Below, one piece after another: positions 1 to 7,336 of a stretch of 10,277 nucleotides of DNA. The DNA is from an uncultured Salinimicrobium sp. Lineage in GTDB: Bacteria; Bacteroidota; Bacteroidia; Flavobacteriales; Flavobacteriaceae. Location: the NCBI GenBank assembly GCA_946887075.1, contig CAMPKA010000031.1, positions 1 through 10,277 on the forward strand, in the 5' to 3' direction. The stretch's first letter is position 1. Every line of letters starts with the position of its first letter. A program made the position numbers and the translations under genes. Below the pieces are notes generated by a model. The model saw only the letters and a program-made list of their open reading frames with translations, made no database searches and was not told the DNA's origin.

Positions 1-60
1 TGCATTGATGTTCTGATCTACTACTACTGAAGCGGTGCTGGAACATCCGTTATCCAGATC
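1..60. repeat. Direct repeat copy A inside the adhesin gene
   Basis: These 60 bases match 700-759 at 59 positions; the first 55 are identical and the only mismatch is at base 56. On the coding strand the copy encodes the end of a domain (residues 847-866, DLDNGCSS then TASVVVDQNINA). It is the last sequence visible before the left edge, so the domain array probably continues beyond it. Confidence 0.9.
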
Positions 61-2598
61 AGTCACGGTTACGGAGTAAGTCCCAGGTTCAGTTACATTA
101 ATAAAGGAGGAGGTAGCATCGTTACTCCACAGGTAGGAAGCTGTTCCGTTCACGGTTGAACCGCTGGCATCCAGGGTTATGGAAGTAAGGTCGCATGTAA
201 GAAGTTCATTTCCTGAGATCCTTGCAGAAACAGCATTTACATCCTGTCCTACGGTAACAGTGGTTTCATTGGAACATCCATTAACTTTATCGGTTACTTT
301 TACAGAATAGTCTCCTGAGGCTGTCACCTCAATAGTAGCTGTGGTAGCCCCGGTGCTCCATAGATATTCCACTTCTCCGCTGGTAACGGAGTCGCTGGCA
401 TCCAGGGTTACGGTCTGGTTGGCGCAGGTAAGGATGTCATCCGCTCCTGTGATTACAGCGGTAGGGACAGTAATATCCTGGTTCACGTTAACCTCTATTT
501 CATCACTACATCCGCTATCCAGATCAGTGACAACTACGGAATACTTACCGGGAGTGGTCACATCAATAGAGGAAGTTGTAGCGTTGTTGCTCCACAGGTA
601 GGAGACTTCACCCACGGCTTCTGATCCACTGGCATCAAGAGTTACAGTTGTGTTGATACAGGTCAGGCTCACTTCCTCCCCTGTGATATCGGCAGTTACT
701 GCATTGATGTTCTGATCTACTACTACTGAAGCGGTGCTGGAACATCCGTTATCCGGATCGGTAACTGTCAGAGTATAAAGTCCAGGTTGCTCGACCGTAG
801 GGTCTTCACTTACTGAAGTAAAACCAAGAGGACCGGCCCAGGAATAATCTAAATCAGAATTTGACCCTGAAGAAGTACCCGTAGCATCAAGGGAAACTCT
901 AGTGGTTGCACAGGTAAGCAAATAAGTGCCAGAGATTGTTGCGGTAACTTCGGTTAATGTTAAAACTACAGGAGTTCTTGCAGAACTTTTGCAACCTAAT
1001 TCACTTGTAGCTTCTGCCCAATAGGTGATTGTTCCATATGAATTGAGGGTTGGATCTGTTATTAATGAACCTCCTGTTTCTGCATTGTACCAGGAAATTG
1101 TTGTTCCAGAGATGGTAGAAATACCGTTATTTGCATCAAGGGTAACATCTGTACTACAGGCGGAAAGATCATTTAGTTTTTGAGGAGCAGCTGGGGTTCC
1201 AGGTTGTTCATTTATGGTGACTGGAGTCGGGGAGGAAACACACCCATCCGCATTCCTTGCGGTTACGTTATAATTCCCTGGAGTTACTCCTGTAAAAGTA
1301 CCTGATGAAGAATAATTGATCCCATCAATACTGTATTCCATTCCAGACACCTCAGTTGCATTAAAAGAACCAGTACCGGTTTCACAAGTTGGTTGTACCG
1401 GAACAGAAACAACTGGAGATTCCGGGGTCAGGGGTTGTGTAATTGTAACTTCAGAGCTGGCCAGGGTACAGTCACTCGAATCTTTTGCATTAACAGTATA
1501 AGTACCAGGTCCTAAATTAGAGAAAACTCCGCTATCCTGATATGTAATACCATCGATTGAGTACGTATAGGGTCCAGTCCCGCTCCCGTTCATATGGCTT
1601 GCAGTAGCAGTAAAGGAACCGTTATTGACTCCGCAATCAGCGTTGACAACATTGGAAATTGCAACATCCATAGCCGAAACGGTTACAACAAAGGAGCAGG
1701 TTTTATACTTAACATCTCCAGAATTTGTTGTATAGGTGGCTTTATAAACTAAATTATGGACCCCTACGGGATAAAATCCTTTTTCAGGACCAGTAACAGC
1801 AAAATCAATCCCTCCACTGCAACCATCTTCATTAAGAATACCATCTACGGCAATCATTGTATCCCCCGTATTAGCATTGGAAGGTACATTCCCAGTATAT
1901 TCAAAAACATATTTTAAACGAAATATTCCTGTGCTCCCACCCGTATTAGCATTGAAGGTATAAACTTTTTGAAGATCATTGACCACAATAGCTTCACTGC
2001 TAGGAATTTCAACATTGTTTTCATCAACTAAAAATAATTGAATGGTATAGGTATAACTTTCATTTCCCTTAGGTTTTGAATAGTTTATTTCAAAAGAAGT
2101 CTCGGCTCCGTCGTTTAATATTAAATATGGACTTACGATAAAAGACTTATCTATCTTCCTGTCGTCGCTTCCTGAAAATAACTTGACATGTCCACCATTT
2201 CCTCCAACTCTGGAAATCCAGTTAAATGACCAACATTCCTCAGATAAAAGTTGTTCGTTCAATTCAAACAACATCTGAAAATTCCCCTCTTGACCATTTC
2301 CTGTACAGGATTGGGTAATGACAGGAGAAGTCCAGTCAACATAAGCGCCCAACTCCCCGTTTTCGTAATCAGTGGCACAAAGGGACTGGTCTTCAGGGCA
2401 GCTACTAAAGTTAATACAGTCATCCCCGTCAATTACACCTTGTGCAGTTTGCGCTACAAGATTAAAGGTTGCCATAAGCAGCACAAGCAATGAAAGGGCA
2501 GATTTTCTTCCTAAAAACAAATACCCTTTTGTGTGAAAAGAACTTTTCACATTTTCGGTAAGCCGGATTTTTAAATCAAGCGTAGTTTTCCAAATCAT
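1..2598 (-). CDS. Large multidomain cell-surface adhesin (SprB-like and Ig/PKD-like repeats), C-terminus outside window
   Basis: Reading leftward from ATG at 2598-2596, 866 codons stay open to base 1, so the stop lies outside. Residues 1-50 form a signal peptide with a long charged n-region, a hydrophobic core (about 33-48) and a likely cut after VAQ (48-50). Residues 51-310 are an unrecognised module; 275-307 resemble the end of a HYR domain. Residues 311-389 and 395-466 look like SprB repeats (YSIDG..Y..SG.F......G.Y.V.A.....C). Residues 469-549 look like a CHU_C-associated Ig domain. From about 550, domains of about 78 residues repeat (LTC...LDAS...YLWS...PG.YSV.VTD...GCS), with cysteine pairs at 563/619, 647/697, 725/775 and 802/852. 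Secretion by the type IX system and a role in adhesion or gliding are inferred from family knowledge. No Shine-Dalgarno precedes the ATG; the in-frame upstream stop is at 2700-2698. A TTG at 2520 is an alternative start giving a conventional 24-residue signal peptide. Confidence 0.85.
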   Translation of the reverse strand, partial: MIWKTTLDLKIRLTENVKSSFHTKGYLFLGRKSALSLLVLLMATFNLVAQTAQGVIDGDDCINFSSCPEDQSLCATDYENGELGAYVDWTSPVITQSCTGNGQEGNFQMLFELNEQLLSEECWSFNWISRVGGNGGHVKLFSGSDDRKIDKSFIVSPYLILNDGAETSFEINYSKPKGNESYTYTIQLFLVDENNVEIPSSEAIVVNDLQKVYTFNANTGGSTGIFRLKYVFEYTGNVPSNANTGDTMIAVDGILNEDGCSGGIDFAVTGPEKGFYPVGVHNLVYKATYTTNSGDVKYKTCSFVVTVSAMDVAISNVVNADCGVNNGSFTATASHMNGSGTGPYTYSIDGITYQDSGVFSNLGPGTYTVNAKDSSDCTLASSEVTITQPLTPESPVVSVPVQPTCETGTGSFNATEVSGMEYSIDGINYSSSGTFTGVTPGNYNVTARNADGCVSSPTPVTINEQPGTPAAPQKLNDLSACSTDVTLDANNGISTISGTTISWYNAETGGSLITDPTLNSYGTITYWAEATSELGCKSSARTPVVLTLTEVTATISGTYLLTCATTRVSLDATGTSSGSNSDLDYSWAGPLGFTSVSEDPTVEQPGLYTLTVTDPDNGCSSTASVVVDQNINAVTADITGEEVSLTCINTTVTLDASGSEAVGEVSYLWSNNATTSSIDVTTPGKYSVVVTDLDSGCSDEIEVNVNQDITVPTAVITGADDILTCANQTVTLDASDSVTSGEVEYLWSTGATTATIEVTASGDYSVKVTDKVNGCSNETTVTVGQDVNAVSARISGNELLTCDLTSITLDASGSTVNGTASYLWSNDATSSFINVTEPGTYSVTVTDLDNGCSSTASVVVDQNINA
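700..759. repeat. Direct repeat copy B inside the adhesin gene
   Basis: Partner of the copy at 1-60, offset by exactly 699 bases (233 codons, three domains). It encodes residues 614-633 (DPDNGCSS then TASVVVDQNINA). Neighbouring domain ends in between are much less alike at the DNA level, which points to a three-domain duplication or gene conversion rather than slow single-domain divergence. Confidence 0.9.
2532..2551. repeat. Perfect 9-base inverted repeat near the 5' end of the adhesin gene
   Basis: The arms TGTGAAAAG (2532-2540) and CTTTTCACA (2543-2551) are perfect reverse complements separated by two bases. It lies within codons 16-22 of the adhesin if the ATG at 2598 is used, or 12 bases upstream of the alternative TTG at 2520. 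It could be a transcription-factor operator or an mRNA structure affecting initiation. It could also be chance in AT-rich DNA. Confidence 0.6.
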
Positions 2599-2861
2599 AG
2601 TTATAATGTTTGAATTGTTGTCACCTACTTCATCTTTCCCGGGGGTGGAAGAACTTTTCGATGTATTTTTATGTTTATTCTCGTTATTCAGGTTAAGTCA
2701 CATTACCCTTTAGGGAAGGATAATTCAGATTTCTTTCTTACATAATCCATAATCTCTTTGGGGGCTATCCTGGATTATTTAGGGCTTTTAATGTTAAATT
2801 CTGAGGTAAATTTATTTCTAAATTCTGTTAAAAAAACTTTTTTTCCATTTTTTAGATGTAA

Positions 2862-2879
2862 TGTCTGATTTTACAGACA
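2862..2879. repeat. Short inverted repeat, possible operator
   Basis: TGTCTG (2862-2867) and CAGACA (2874-2879) are reverse complements around a 6-base AT spacer. No T-run follows on either strand, so it is not a good terminator. A protein-binding dyad is possible; chance is also possible. Confidence 0.35.
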
Positions 2880-2952
2880 AACTACACAAGTACAGTTTCT
2901 TACTACCCTTCCTATCGAGGATTTCTCATCCAACGTAAAGGTTTTCGAAAGC

Positions 2953-2986
2953 ATTTTCTGTTAGGGAAAACCCTTGATTTTCTGTT
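2953..2986 (+). repeat. 10-base direct repeat ATTTTCTGTT with 24-base period
   Basis: ATTTTCTGTT occurs at 2953-2962 and again at 2977-2986, and a shorter TTTTCTG follows at 3009-3015. Between the two full copies lies AGGGAAAACCCT, itself a small dyad. The arrangement overlaps the candidate pdxH promoter and could be a tandem regulator site. There is no independent support. Confidence 0.4.
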
Positions 2987-3012
2987 GCCAGTTTATTAAA
3001 AAATTAGGTTTT
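2985..3012 (+). promoter_or_regulatory. Weak candidate promoter for the pdxH operon (Bacteroidota type)
   Basis: TTG at 2985-2987 is followed after 17 bases by TAGGTTTT at 3005-3012, which matches the TAnnTTTG -7 consensus except for the last base. It would leave a leader of about 125 bases. TATCTTTT at 3112-3119, 24 bases before the ATG, is a rival -7 box without a clear -33 TTG. Confidence 0.2.
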
Positions 3013-3143
3013 CTGATTAAGGGACCAGGAGGTGGTGAAGCTTTAAATTTTTACACCTATTAACCAATTACCTCCTACAAATGGCTCCGGTATTTATTAG
3101 CTGGCTACTGTTATCTTTTGACTAAAATCAGTAAATTGCAGTG

Positions 3144-3791
3144 ATGAAAGAAAAACTCCACGCGTATCGTAAATCCTATGAAAAACATCAGCTTCTCGAG
3201 GAGGAAATCCAGAAGAATCCTTTTGATCTTTTTAATATTTGGTTAAAGGAGGTGGAAGCCAGCAGAGAAGTGGAGGAGGTGAATACCATGACTGTCTCCA
3301 CTATCGGAGCTGACGGATTTCCTAAATCCCGGATTGTTCTCTTAAAGGAGTATGACCAGAATGGTTTTGTCTTTTATACTAATTACTGGTCCGACAAAGG
3401 GAAAGCTCTGGAAGCCAACCCCAAAATATGTCTTTCCTTTTTCTGGCCTAAATCTGAGCGGCAGGTAATTATTAAAGGGACAGCCAAAAAGACATCGGAA
3501 GAGGATTCAAATTTCTACTTTCACTCCCGTCCCCGGGGAAGCCAGCTAGGGGCCTGGGCTTCAGAACAAAGCAGCGTTATCCCTTCCCGTGACTATCTTG
3601 AAAAACGGTTAAAAGCCCTGGAAGGGGAATATGCCAACAAACCTATTCCAAAACCTCCGCATTGGGGAGGATATAAAGTATATCCCATTGAATTCGAATT
3701 CTGGCAGGGGCGCCCCAATCGGCTTCATGACAGGATCTGCTTTAGCAAGGAAAATGAAATGGATTGGAAAATTGAAAGACTCGCACCTTAA
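3144..3791 (+). CDS. pdxH: Pyridoxamine 5'-phosphate oxidase
   Basis: An FMN enzyme that oxidises pyridoxamine or pyridoxine 5'-phosphate to pyridoxal 5'-phosphate with O2, the last step of vitamin B6 synthesis and salvage, in the cytosol as a homodimer. The 215-residue length is normal. The family signature is intact near the C-terminus: an FEFWQG....RLHDR block, preceded by HWGGYKVYP and ended by the typical RLAP. The central SRIVLLKEYDQNGFVFYTNY, SDKGK and RQVIIKG segments are the FMN and phosphate-binding stretches of the family. I chose ATG 3144; GTG at 3141 is directly in front, in frame, and would add one residue. No Shine-Dalgarno is visible, which is normal in Bacteroidota. It is the first gene of a four-gene run; its stop is 3 bases before the next start. 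Its link to polyphosphate is not obvious and may be only shared transcription. Confidence 0.96.
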   Translation: MKEKLHAYRKSYEKHQLLEEEIQKNPFDLFNIWLKEVEASREVEEVNTMTVSTIGADGFPKSRIVLLKEYDQNGFVFYTNYWSDKGKALEANPKICLSFFWPKSERQVIIKGTAKKTSEEDSNFYFHSRPRGSQLGAWASEQSSVIPSRDYLEKRLKALEGEYANKPIPKPPHWGGYKVYPIEFEFWQGRPNRLHDRICFSKENEMDWKIERLAP

Positions 3792-3794
3792 GAT

Positions 3795-4277
3795 ATGAAA
3801 AAACTGATTTTAGTCAGACATGGTAAATCCTCCTGGAAACATGAGGTGCCGGATGCACAGCGACCCTTGAAAAAAAGGGCTTTTTCGGATGCGGAAAAAG
3901 TAATTCAGGCATTCCGGAAGTATTATGCCAACCCGCCAATACTTTGGACGAGCCAAGCGGCCCGTGCTCTGGAGACTGCAAAAGTTTTTAAAAGAGAGCT
4001 GAATATTCCAGAAGAAGATTTTTTCGTAAAGGAAGACCTATACACCTTTGATGATCAAAAGCTTTTAAAGATTATTGCCTCATGTGAAGATTCTGTTGAT
4101 CAGTTAATAGTCTTTGGTCATAATCCCGCCATTACCGAAGCGGTCAATACTCTCGGGAATGAGATTTTCGATAATATTCCCACTACCGGCCTTGCCGTTA
4201 TTGAATTTGATTCAGATTCCTGGCGCAATTTGGGTAAAGGCAAAACACTTTTTAATTTATTTCCGAAGCAGCTTTAA
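3795..4277 (+). CDS. SixA-like phosphohistidine phosphatase (histidine phosphatase superfamily)
   Basis: A 160-residue single-domain histidine phosphatase (branch 1). The catalytic RHGKSSW motif is at residues 8-14, with His9 as the expected nucleophile. The TSQAARALETA segment (52-62) supplies Arg57, and FGHNPAIT (107-114) supplies the second histidine, His109. Length and the RHGKS form fit SixA, which in E. coli removes phosphate from phosphohistidine proteins, rather than phosphoglycerate mutase. The true substrate is unknown. There is no signal peptide, so it is cytosolic. It starts 3 bases after pdxH and ends 2 bases before ppk1, so co-transcription and translational coupling are likely. 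Sitting directly before a kinase that forms a phosphohistidine makes that enzyme, or a phosphorelay protein, a reasonable candidate target (inference). Confidence 0.9.
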   Translation: MKKLILVRHGKSSWKHEVPDAQRPLKKRAFSDAEKVIQAFRKYYANPPILWTSQAARALETAKVFKRELNIPEEDFFVKEDLYTFDDQKLLKIIASCEDSVDQLIVFGHNPAITEAVNTLGNEIFDNIPTTGLAVIEFDSDSWRNLGKGKTLFNLFPKQL

Positions 4278-4279
4278 AT

Positions 4280-6379
4280 ATGCAGAACCAGTACATCAAC
4301 AGAGAGATCAGTTGGCTTCAGTTTAATGCCAGAGTTCTTCAGGAAGCCGCCGATAAAACTGTTCCCCTTATAGAAAGGTTGCGTTTTCTTGGAATTTTTT
4401 CCAATAACCTGGACGAATTCTTTAAAGTCCGCTACGCCACAATCAAACGGATTGACCTGGCTGGTAAAGGAGGGAAAAGTGTACTGGGAGGGGTAAAGGC
4501 TAGTACACTACTTGAACAGATCACTCAAATAGTAATCGATCAGCAGAGCGAAAGCCTGAAGATTCTTGATTCCATCCACAAAAGACTGGAAAAACACAAT
4601 GTTTACATCATCAATGAGAAACAGGTTTTAAAATCCCAACAATCATTTCTTCGGATGTTTTTCCTGCAGCATGTAAGTCCGGCTCTGGTTACCATTATTC
4701 TGAATGATCTTGCCGAATTGCCCCGTCTCAAGGATAGTGCTGCATATCTGGCAGTAAAAATGGTCATGAATGAGCCTGTTCAGAACAGGGATAGTTCAAG
4801 GGTAGTGGAGAGACCCATAAAGGAAAAGAAGTATGTGCTGATTGAAATTCCGAGGAGTATCGAAAGATTTGTCGTGCTGCCCAAGGAAGGGGACAAGCAA
4901 TATGTCATCCTTCTGGATGATCTTATAAGGTATCACCTGCATTCCATCTTTAATATTTTCGAGTATGAAAGCGTGACTGCCCACATGATCAAGATCACCA
5001 GGGACGCCGAACTGGACATTGACAGCGACCTTACCAAAACCTTCATTGAGAAGATCTCAGCCAGCGTGCAGGACAGGATCGAGGGAGAGCCGGTAAGGTT
5101 TGTTTACGACATGAATATTGAAGAGGATACGCTTCAGTACTTAATGCAGAAGATGGGAATTGATGCCACGGACAGTATTATTCCGGGTGGACGATATCAC
5201 AACCGCAGGGATTATATGAATTTCCCAAGCCTTGGAAAAGAAGACCTGCTTTATAAGGCATACGAACCATTGGCAATTCCAGGTTTGATTCTTCAGAAGA
5301 GTCTGTTGAAAGAAATCGCTAAACGTGATTTCCTGCTGCATACTCCTTATCAGGCGTTCCAGTACACAGTGAAGTTCCTAAGGGAAGCTGCCCTGGATCC
5401 CAAAGTAAAATCGATAAAAATCACAATCTATCGGCTGGCCAAGATATCCCATATCGCCAGTTCTCTCATTAACGCTGTTAAGAATGGGAAACGTGTTACA
5501 GTTCAAATTGAAATACAGGCCCGTTTTGACGAAGTTGCCAACATTCATTATGCTGAACAAATGCAGAAGGAAGGGGTGAACCTTATTTTTGGCGTTAAAG
5601 GATTAAAGGTCCATTGCAAGGCTTGTGTCATAGAGCGGGAGGAAGGTGATAAACTAAGGAAATACGGGTTTATTAGTACCGGGAATTTCAACGAATCCAC
5701 AGCAAGGATCTATTCGGATTATACTCTTTATACCAATAATCAGGAACTTCTTAAAGAGGTCAACAAGGTCTTTGATTTTTTTGAAGTGAATTATAAAATA
5801 AACCGCTACAAACATCTTATAGTTTCCCCGCATTACACCCGGGCCGCCCTTTTAAAACTGATCTCCTGCGAAATTGAAAATGCCCAAAATGGAAAAAAGT
5901 CAGGAATAAAACTGAAACTCAACAGTCTTTCAGATTACCAGATGATCGACAAGTTATACGAAGCCAGCAGGGCAGGAGTGAAGATGAAGCTTATCGTAAG
6001 GGGAATATGCTGCCTTATTCCGGGAATAAAAGGAATGAGTGAAAACATAGAAGTTATCAGCATCATCGACAAATATCTCGAACATCCGCGGCTGCTGGTT
6101 TTCGAAAACGGGGGGGAGCCAAAGATCTTTATTTCCTCTGCGGACTGGATGACAAGGAATTTGGATTCCAGGGTTGAAATTACCTGTCCCATTTATGATG
6201 AAAAGATACAGCAGGAGCTTTTGGAAACTTTTGATATCTGCTGGAGAGACAATGTTAAGGCACGGGTGCTGTCCATAGATCAGGACAATGCTTATCGCCG
6301 GAATAAAAAGAAGCCAGTGCGATCACAATTTGCACTTTACGAATATTACCAGGAAAAATTACAAAAGGATAACTCTTGA
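4280..6379 (+). CDS. ppk1: Polyphosphate kinase 1
   Basis: Transfers the gamma-phosphate of ATP reversibly onto inorganic polyphosphate through an autophosphorylated histidine. The 699 residues match the family (E. coli 688). The N-terminal domain opens with INREISWLQFNARVLQEA, followed by SNNLDEFFKVR. The first catalytic phospholipase D-like domain carries VHCK with His445 and GNFNESTARIYSDYTLYTNN from residue 468. The second carries EHPR with His602 and SSADWMTRNLD (619-629). His445 and His602 are each 10 residues beyond E. coli His435 and His592, so the catalytic core aligns without gaps between them. The ATG at 4280 is the natural start, 2 bases after the phosphatase stop. The TGA stop overlaps the next start. 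Together with the following gene it sets polyphosphate level. All key residues are present, so it should be active. Confidence 0.97.
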   Translation: MQNQYINREISWLQFNARVLQEAADKTVPLIERLRFLGIFSNNLDEFFKVRYATIKRIDLAGKGGKSVLGGVKASTLLEQITQIVIDQQSESLKILDSIHKRLEKHNVYIINEKQVLKSQQSFLRMFFLQHVSPALVTIILNDLAELPRLKDSAAYLAVKMVMNEPVQNRDSSRVVERPIKEKKYVLIEIPRSIERFVVLPKEGDKQYVILLDDLIRYHLHSIFNIFEYESVTAHMIKITRDAELDIDSDLTKTFIEKISASVQDRIEGEPVRFVYDMNIEEDTLQYLMQKMGIDATDSIIPGGRYHNRRDYMNFPSLGKEDLLYKAYEPLAIPGLILQKSLLKEIAKRDFLLHTPYQAFQYTVKFLREAALDPKVKSIKITIYRLAKISHIASSLINAVKNGKRVTVQIEIQARFDEVANIHYAEQMQKEGVNLIFGVKGLKVHCKACVIEREEGDKLRKYGFISTGNFNESTARIYSDYTLYTNNQELLKEVNKVFDFFEVNYKINRYKHLIVSPHYTRAALLKLISCEIENAQNGKKSGIKLKLNSLSDYQMIDKLYEASRAGVKMKLIVRGICCLIPGIKGMSENIEVISIIDKYLEHPRLLVFENGGEPKIFISSADWMTRNLDSRVEITCPIYDEKIQQELLETFDICWRDNVKARVLSIDQDNAYRRNKKKPVRSQFALYEYYQEKLQKDNS
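6363..6369 (+). promoter_or_regulatory. Ribosome binding site that fixes the TTG start of ppx/gppA
   Basis: AAAAGGA lies 6 bases before the TTG at 6376, inside the end of ppk1. An in-frame TAA at 6370-6372 excludes any upstream start, and the first downstream ATG lies far beyond the AAIDIGSNAVRLL motif. So the TTG is the only start that keeps the domain whole. Confidence 0.6.
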
Positions 6380-7293
6380 TTACTCAAAAGAAATATGCCG
6401 CAATAGATATAGGTTCCAATGCCGTGAGACTTCTTATTTCTACCATTACCGAACAGGAAGGGAAAGATCCTATTTTCAAGAAAACCTCCCTCGTCAGGGT
6501 GCCAATTCGTCTGGGAGCTGATGTTTTCCAGGAGAACCGGATTTCCGAAGAAAACATCATCAGGATGATTGACACGATACAGGCTTTTAAACTCTTGATG
6601 AAATCACACCGGATCCAGAGATTTGAAGCTTGTGCGACTTCGGCAATGAGGGAATCTGCCAATGGAGAGGAAGTGGCAGAACGGATACGGGAAAAAACGG
6701 GGGTAGATATTAAAATCATTGACGGTAATGACGAGGCGGCCATTATTGCTGCCACCGATCTCCATACCCTTATCAAAACCGACAAAACCTATTTATATGT
6801 AGACGTGGGTGGGGGTAGTACGGAATTTACTCTTTATTCTCAGGGAAAAACAATTACCTCCAGGTCATTTAAGCTGGGGACAGTAAGGCTTCTGAATGAA
6901 TTGGTTCCAGAAGGCACCTGGGAAGAAGTGGAGGCCTGGGTCAAAGAAGTAATCAAAAAATATACTAAGATCGACCTTATAGGTTCTGGGGGAAACATCA
7001 ACAACATTTTTAAAAGCAGCGGGAAGAATAATGGGAAACCGTTGAGCTTTCTGTATCTCAGTTCGTATTACCAGTTACTGCAGTCATTTACTTATGAGGA
7101 ACGAATTACAGAACTGAATCTTAATCCTGACCGAGCGGATGTGATCGTCCCCGCTGCCAGGATCTACCTTTCTGCCATGAAGTGGACCCGTGCAAGAAGA
7201 ATTTATGTCCCGAAAATAGGGCTAGCCGATGGGATTATTAGGTCCTTGTACCAGGAGGATAACCATGTCCCTTCAGCGGTTGATAATATTTAA
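6376..7293 (+). CDS. ppx: Ppx/GppA family phosphatase (exopolyphosphatase type)
   Basis: An ASKHA-fold phosphatase that removes terminal phosphates from polyphosphate, or the 5'-phosphate of pppGpp; the sequence alone does not separate these. Motifs in order: AAIDIGSNAVRLLI (8-21) for nucleotide or phosphate binding, NDEAA with Glu120 matching the catalytic Glu121 of E. coli PPX, DVGGGSTEF (143-151), GSGGNINNIF, and KIGLADGII near the end. At 305 residues it is the short form with only the two ASKHA subdomains; it lacks the C-terminal HD-like region of the roughly 500-residue E. coli enzymes. The start is TTG, sharing TTGA with the ppk1 stop, preceded by AAAAGGA. This is strong evidence of translational coupling, so synthesis of kinase and phosphatase is tied together. 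Convergent with the next gene, 43 bases away. I use ppx because of the ppk1 partner. Confidence 0.9.
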   Translation: MITQKKYAAIDIGSNAVRLLISTITEQEGKDPIFKKTSLVRVPIRLGADVFQENRISEENIIRMIDTIQAFKLLMKSHRIQRFEACATSAMRESANGEEVAERIREKTGVDIKIIDGNDEAAIIAATDLHTLIKTDKTYLYVDVGGGSTEFTLYSQGKTITSRSFKLGTVRLLNELVPEGTWEEVEAWVKEVIKKYTKIDLIGSGGNINNIFKSSGKNNGKPLSFLYLSSYYQLLQSFTYEERITELNLNPDRADVIVPAARIYLSAMKWTRARRIYVPKIGLADGIIRSLYQEDNHVPSAVDNI

Positions 7294-7336
7294 TGGGAGT
7301 GATTTAGGAACCAGTCTCTATAACCTGAGGGAGGTC

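Larger units (their letters stand above)
2599..3143. other. Divergent intergenic region between the adhesin gene and pdxH
   Basis: This 545-base AT-rich stretch separates two divergent genes and should hold both promoters. I see no convincing coding region and no tRNA. It contains an inverted repeat at 2862-2879, a 10-base direct repeat at 2953-2962 and 2977-2986, and an AGGAGGT...ACCTCCT inverted pair (3027-3033 and 3070-3076). Two imperfect Bacteroidota -7 boxes face pdxH: TAGGTTTT at 3005-3012 and TATCTTTT at 3112-3119. No good TAnnTTTG match faces the adhesin gene. The strand 2700-2599 is open in the adhesin frame but has no usable start codon. Confidence 0.6.

Noticed and set aside
341..601. 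Plus-strand open frames at 341-601, 1316-1501 and 2251-2493
   Set aside because: All are antisense to the continuous 866-codon adhesin frame, whose repeats and signal peptide make it clearly the real gene.
1..760. Possible CRISPR-like or tandem intergenic array
   Set aside because: The repeats are in frame, spaced by domain length and diverge at synonymous sites; they encode protein domains, with no short identical repeats and unique spacers.
2941..2980. Hairpin AGGG-AAAA-CCCT as a terminator
   Set aside because: The stem is only four base pairs, is followed by TTGATTTTCT rather than a clean T-run, and is not downstream of a gene end on either strand.
3027..3043. A leader mini-gene after AGGAGGT (GTG AAG CTT TAA)
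   Set aside because: The spacing between AGGAGGT and the GTG is one base, too short for initiation, and the product would be three residues. It may matter as RNA structure only.
6384..6785. A 133-codon open frame on the minus strand
   Set aside because: It is antisense to the conserved first half of the Ppx/GppA gene and has no recognisable motif or neighbour.
7294..7336. Bidirectional terminator between ppx and miaE
   Set aside because: Only a 4-base ACCT/AGGT stem and a bulged GGAACC/GGTCC pairing are visible, and no T-run follows on either strand. The gap may end transcripts in another way, but I cannot support a hairpin terminator.
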